A stretch of 21,264 nucleotides of DNA from Isoetes engelmannii. Taxonomy: Eukaryota; Streptophyta; Lycopodiopsida; Isoetales; Isoetaceae. Shown here piece by piece: positions 19,365-21,264 of this stretch. Position numbers and translations under genes: made by a program. The notes under the pieces are model-generated. The model was not told the DNA's origin. It saw only the letters and a list, made by a program, of their open reading frames with translations, and did not search any database. How positions within the stretch are numbered: the stretch's first letter is position 1; the number at the start of each line of letters is the position of its first letter. The stretch lies in NCBI GenBank assembly GCA_011763485.2, contig JAANSK020270381.1, positions 1-21,264 of the forward strand, in the 5' to 3' direction.

Positions 19365-19570
19365 TAGATAGATAGAAGATAGATCGTCGTTTTAACATCA
19401 CGCCACTGGGCAATATCCAACACTACATTGCTCGGTTGGGCCCTGCCCCCAACCACTTTACATTGTATTTGTGGCATTAGACACCAAACAGTTCAGAGTG
19501 CAATTCTAGGTGGTCTCGAACTCAAGACGCGTAGTTGCTAGAACTAGTGTGTTGCTTGGCCCTGATACTA
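19365..19570 (-). mobile_element. tRNA-derived SINE-like element
   Basis: On the minus strand, GGCCAAGCAACACA (A-box-like) is followed by AGTTCGAGACC, one mismatch from the pol III B-box consensus GGTTCGANNCC. A GC-richer body follows, with GGGGGCAGGGCCCAACC, and then a short tail with ATCTATC repeats. No target-site duplication was found. It could alternatively be part of a larger repeat. Confidence 0.4.
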
Positions 19571-19779
19571 AATAAATATGCAACCCTGATTTAGTAAAGA
19601 CGACACTAGTATTGCTTCTTCAAGAGAACCAGAAGAGATGTGATTATAAAATCCTGATGAATCTAAACAAAAGCTCTTACCTGCTACTCTAGAGCTCCAA
19701 GAATTTTTTACTAAAGGCAGAACGCAACCCAAGTTGCTTCCACGTTTTAAGAATGTTTCTTCCAGAAATATTCTAGCAT

Positions 19780-20150
19780 TCTAGGCATGTCAACATGCCT
19801 CCGCGCTACCGCGCATCAACATGTTTCTATGCCCAAAATGTTTCCGGAAGAAATACGAAAGTCCAAGACATTAGTGGAAAACCAACAATTTTACAATGCA
19901 AGTCTCTCTACTCGAAACTTCAAATATCTGACTACGTATCAAACGTATCAAGATTTAAATTGGGGACGCAACGTGGCATTATCATACAAGTTTGTGAGCG
20001 CGATAGGCCACCGCGTAGAGGCATGTTTCCATGCTCCAAATGTTTTCGGAAGAAACATTCTTATATACAGAAGTTCAAGGCATTTTTTTTTTGGAAAACC
20101 AACAAATTTACAATGCAAATCTCGCTACTCCACATTTGACTACGTGGCCT
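19780..20150. repeat. 202-bp tandem duplication with GTTTC(T/C)ATGC core
   Basis: Matching blocks are ATGTTTCTATGCCCAAAATG (19821) and ATGTTTCCATGCTCCAAATG (20023), then TTTCGGAAGAAA-type, GGAAAACCAACAA and GACTACGT. Both + frames repeat GKPT and LQCKS, as expected from a duplication. Whether the unit ever coded for protein is unknown. Confidence 0.75.
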
Positions 20151-20217
20151 AAAATGTGGGGGCCGAAATCGAGTTCTTAACCAGAATTTTCGATTAAAGT
20201 GATTAAAATACGATTCC

Positions 20218-20352
20218 TTAACACCCTGTTCCGGCCTGTTATCAAAGTAAACCAGGATGTTATGGCCATAACAGAATTGTTATGGCCATAACGCGTTTAT
20301 TTGTTGACATGTGGCAATGCATGTGATAACAGGCCTTGGAATAGGGTGTTAA
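20218..20352. mobile_element. 135-bp hairpin element with TTAA ends and twin palindromes
   Basis: The left arm (20218-20244) and right arm (20324-20352) are near-perfect inverted repeats: TTAACACCCTGTTCC then GGCCTGTTATCA, against the same with one substitution and two extra bases. The loop contains GTTATGGCCATAAC twice (20259-20272, 20279-20292), a perfect 14-bp palindrome at 20-bp spacing. TTAA at both ends could be a duplicated target. It may be a MITE or a structured part of a larger repeat. Confidence 0.7.
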
Positions 20353-20415
20353 GGCTGATAACGCCCTGTTTTGGGGCCGTTATGGGCAAGGAAATGGCGG
20401 GCGTTATCTAGCCCT
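20353..20415. other. TAACGCCCT-rich link between the hairpin and the direct repeat
   Basis: ATAACGCCCTG (20358) and GGGCGTTAT (about 20399) lie here, with the second able to pair with TAACGCCC at the start of the 77-bp repeat. Confidence 0.5.
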
Positions 20416-20492
20416 TAACGCCCTGGTTCTCGGGTATACACCGTTAGATTAGATCTCAGCCGTTGATTAAGTGCCCGTTACCAGCTAATAAC
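20416..20492 (+). repeat. 77-bp direct repeat, copy 1
   Basis: It starts TAACGCCCTGGTTCTCGGGT and ends CCAGCTAATAAC. By eye, it is identical at all 77 positions to the copy at 21188. It contains CCGTTAGATTAGATCTCAGC, a type of motif seen near plant transposon ends. Confidence 0.95.
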
Positions 20493-21187
20493 ATGCTACT
20501 GGTCCAAAATTTACGCTACCTAACTCATAACACCCTAGGGCATTTTCGTACAACCTCATAACACCCTCGAGCTTTTGTACCTGTGCTGATCATTAACTTT
20601 TCTGCCTTTCTCAAAGTTTACAACTCCGTCGCCATGCCATCGCCATAGCCTTTCACCCTTCATTTTGCTTCAATGCAAGTGGCGCTTGCAAATTGGAGAG
20701 CGGATTTGTATTCTTTTAGGTATTTGAAGCATGCTGATGAAGCAGATTTATATTCCCGGGGAACAAAGCTCTGATTTGAGCCGATTTTTGCTGCCGTTTT
20801 CTACTGCGGGTTTTTTGTTACAGAGCTTAAGAGCAGCTTACAAAGGCGGTGTTCATCTGTGTGTTTCCGCTTCATCAGCATGCTTCGATTTTATGCATCA
20901 TAAATCGTGTGTATTATATGCATTCAACATGTTTCTGCATCAAATATTTCTGTATCAAAGCTGGAGTTCATCTGTGTTTATATTTTCTTGTCAGATATGT
21001 GGTCATAGAGTTATAAATAGAACCCCTGTTTCATTTCCGGTGGCATGAATGTTTTATGAATGTTTCATATGTTTCTTTCACAGAACTTCGAATTCTGAAA
21101 TTGCTATAAGATTTATAGTTTTGAATGGCACTGCCGGAGTGTGCCAATCATCTGTGTAAACCCTCGAACCAGGGACGTTAAGGGCGA
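20493..21187. other. spacer between the 77-bp repeats
   Basis: CTCATAACACCCT occurs twice about 34 bp apart (20524-20536, 20558-20570). A + frame of 105 codons (20731-21048) has no recognised motif. GTTCATCTGTGT occurs twice (20851, 20967). An inverted repeat, AACCAGGG...CCCTGGTT (21167-21200), overlaps the start of copy 2. Confidence 0.5.
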
Positions 21188-21264
21188 TAACGCCCTGGTT
21201 CTCGGGTATACACCGTTAGATTAGATCTCAGCCGTTGATTAAGTGCCCGTTACCAGCTAATAAC
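21188..21264 (+). repeat. 77-bp direct repeat, copy 2 (runs to the window end)
   Basis: Identical to copy 1 and offset by 772 bp. The repeat may continue beyond the window, so its true length and nature (LTR, tandem array or duplicated element end) are open. Confidence 0.95.

Noticed and set aside
19745-20070. Heat-shock elements around TTCCGGAAGAAA
   Set aside because: The GAA/TTC spacing does not hold for three consecutive units, and no gene follows.
20731-21048. 105-codon frame between the 77-bp repeats as an element-encoded protein
   Set aside because: No transposase, integrase or capsid motif is visible, and the composition is ordinary for noncoding DNA.

Overview
This window looks like nuclear DNA of a land plant. 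It has GT-AG introns, protein families typical of plants (a SIP1-clade trihelix domain, a B3 domain, a DAD1-like lipase relic, plant-type beta-ureidopropionase and IES6), a Ty1/copia remnant, foldback elements and many short local duplications. The lineage within land plants cannot be fixed from the sequence alone.

Layout. (1) 1-1730: an isolated, complete B3 DNA-binding domain in two exons (821-913, 990-1349). It lies between two related GTTTCC...GGAAAC hairpins and inside a shorter GTAAACAAC inverted repeat, so it may be a gene fragment carried by a transposable element. (2) 2411-8711 (+): a six-exon gene for beta-ureidopropionase (PYD3), the last enzyme of reductive pyrimidine catabolism. 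Its first exon is one open frame that also encodes a complete trihelix (Myb/SANT-like) domain, giving a predicted 596-residue trihelix-enzyme fusion. All five introns are phase 0. The last intron (3.8 kb) holds a GAGGAA microsatellite, a decayed tandem duplication with lipase and copia pieces, and a copia 3' end with its LTR. (3) 8712-13091: intergenic, with a minus-strand retrocopy-like poly(A) end, a 447-bp foldback element, a 123-bp tandem duplication and an orphan SPX-domain exon. (4) 13092-15611 (-): a three-exon gene for the INO80 chromatin-remodelling subunit IES6 (YL1_C domain), convergent with PYD3. (5) 15612-21264: no gene I can recognise. It holds a 71-bp tandem duplication just upstream of IES6, a CATGCA-rich minisatellite, several other duplications, a SINE-like element, a 135-bp hairpin element with TTAA ends, and two identical 77-bp direct repeats 772 bp apart, the second cut by the window end.

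The two housekeeping genes (PYD3 and IES6) have no obvious functional link. The most interesting object is the trihelix-beta-ureidopropionase reading frame, which would place a DNA-binding module on a nitrilase-fold catabolic enzyme, with an internal Met codon that could still yield the ordinary-length enzyme.
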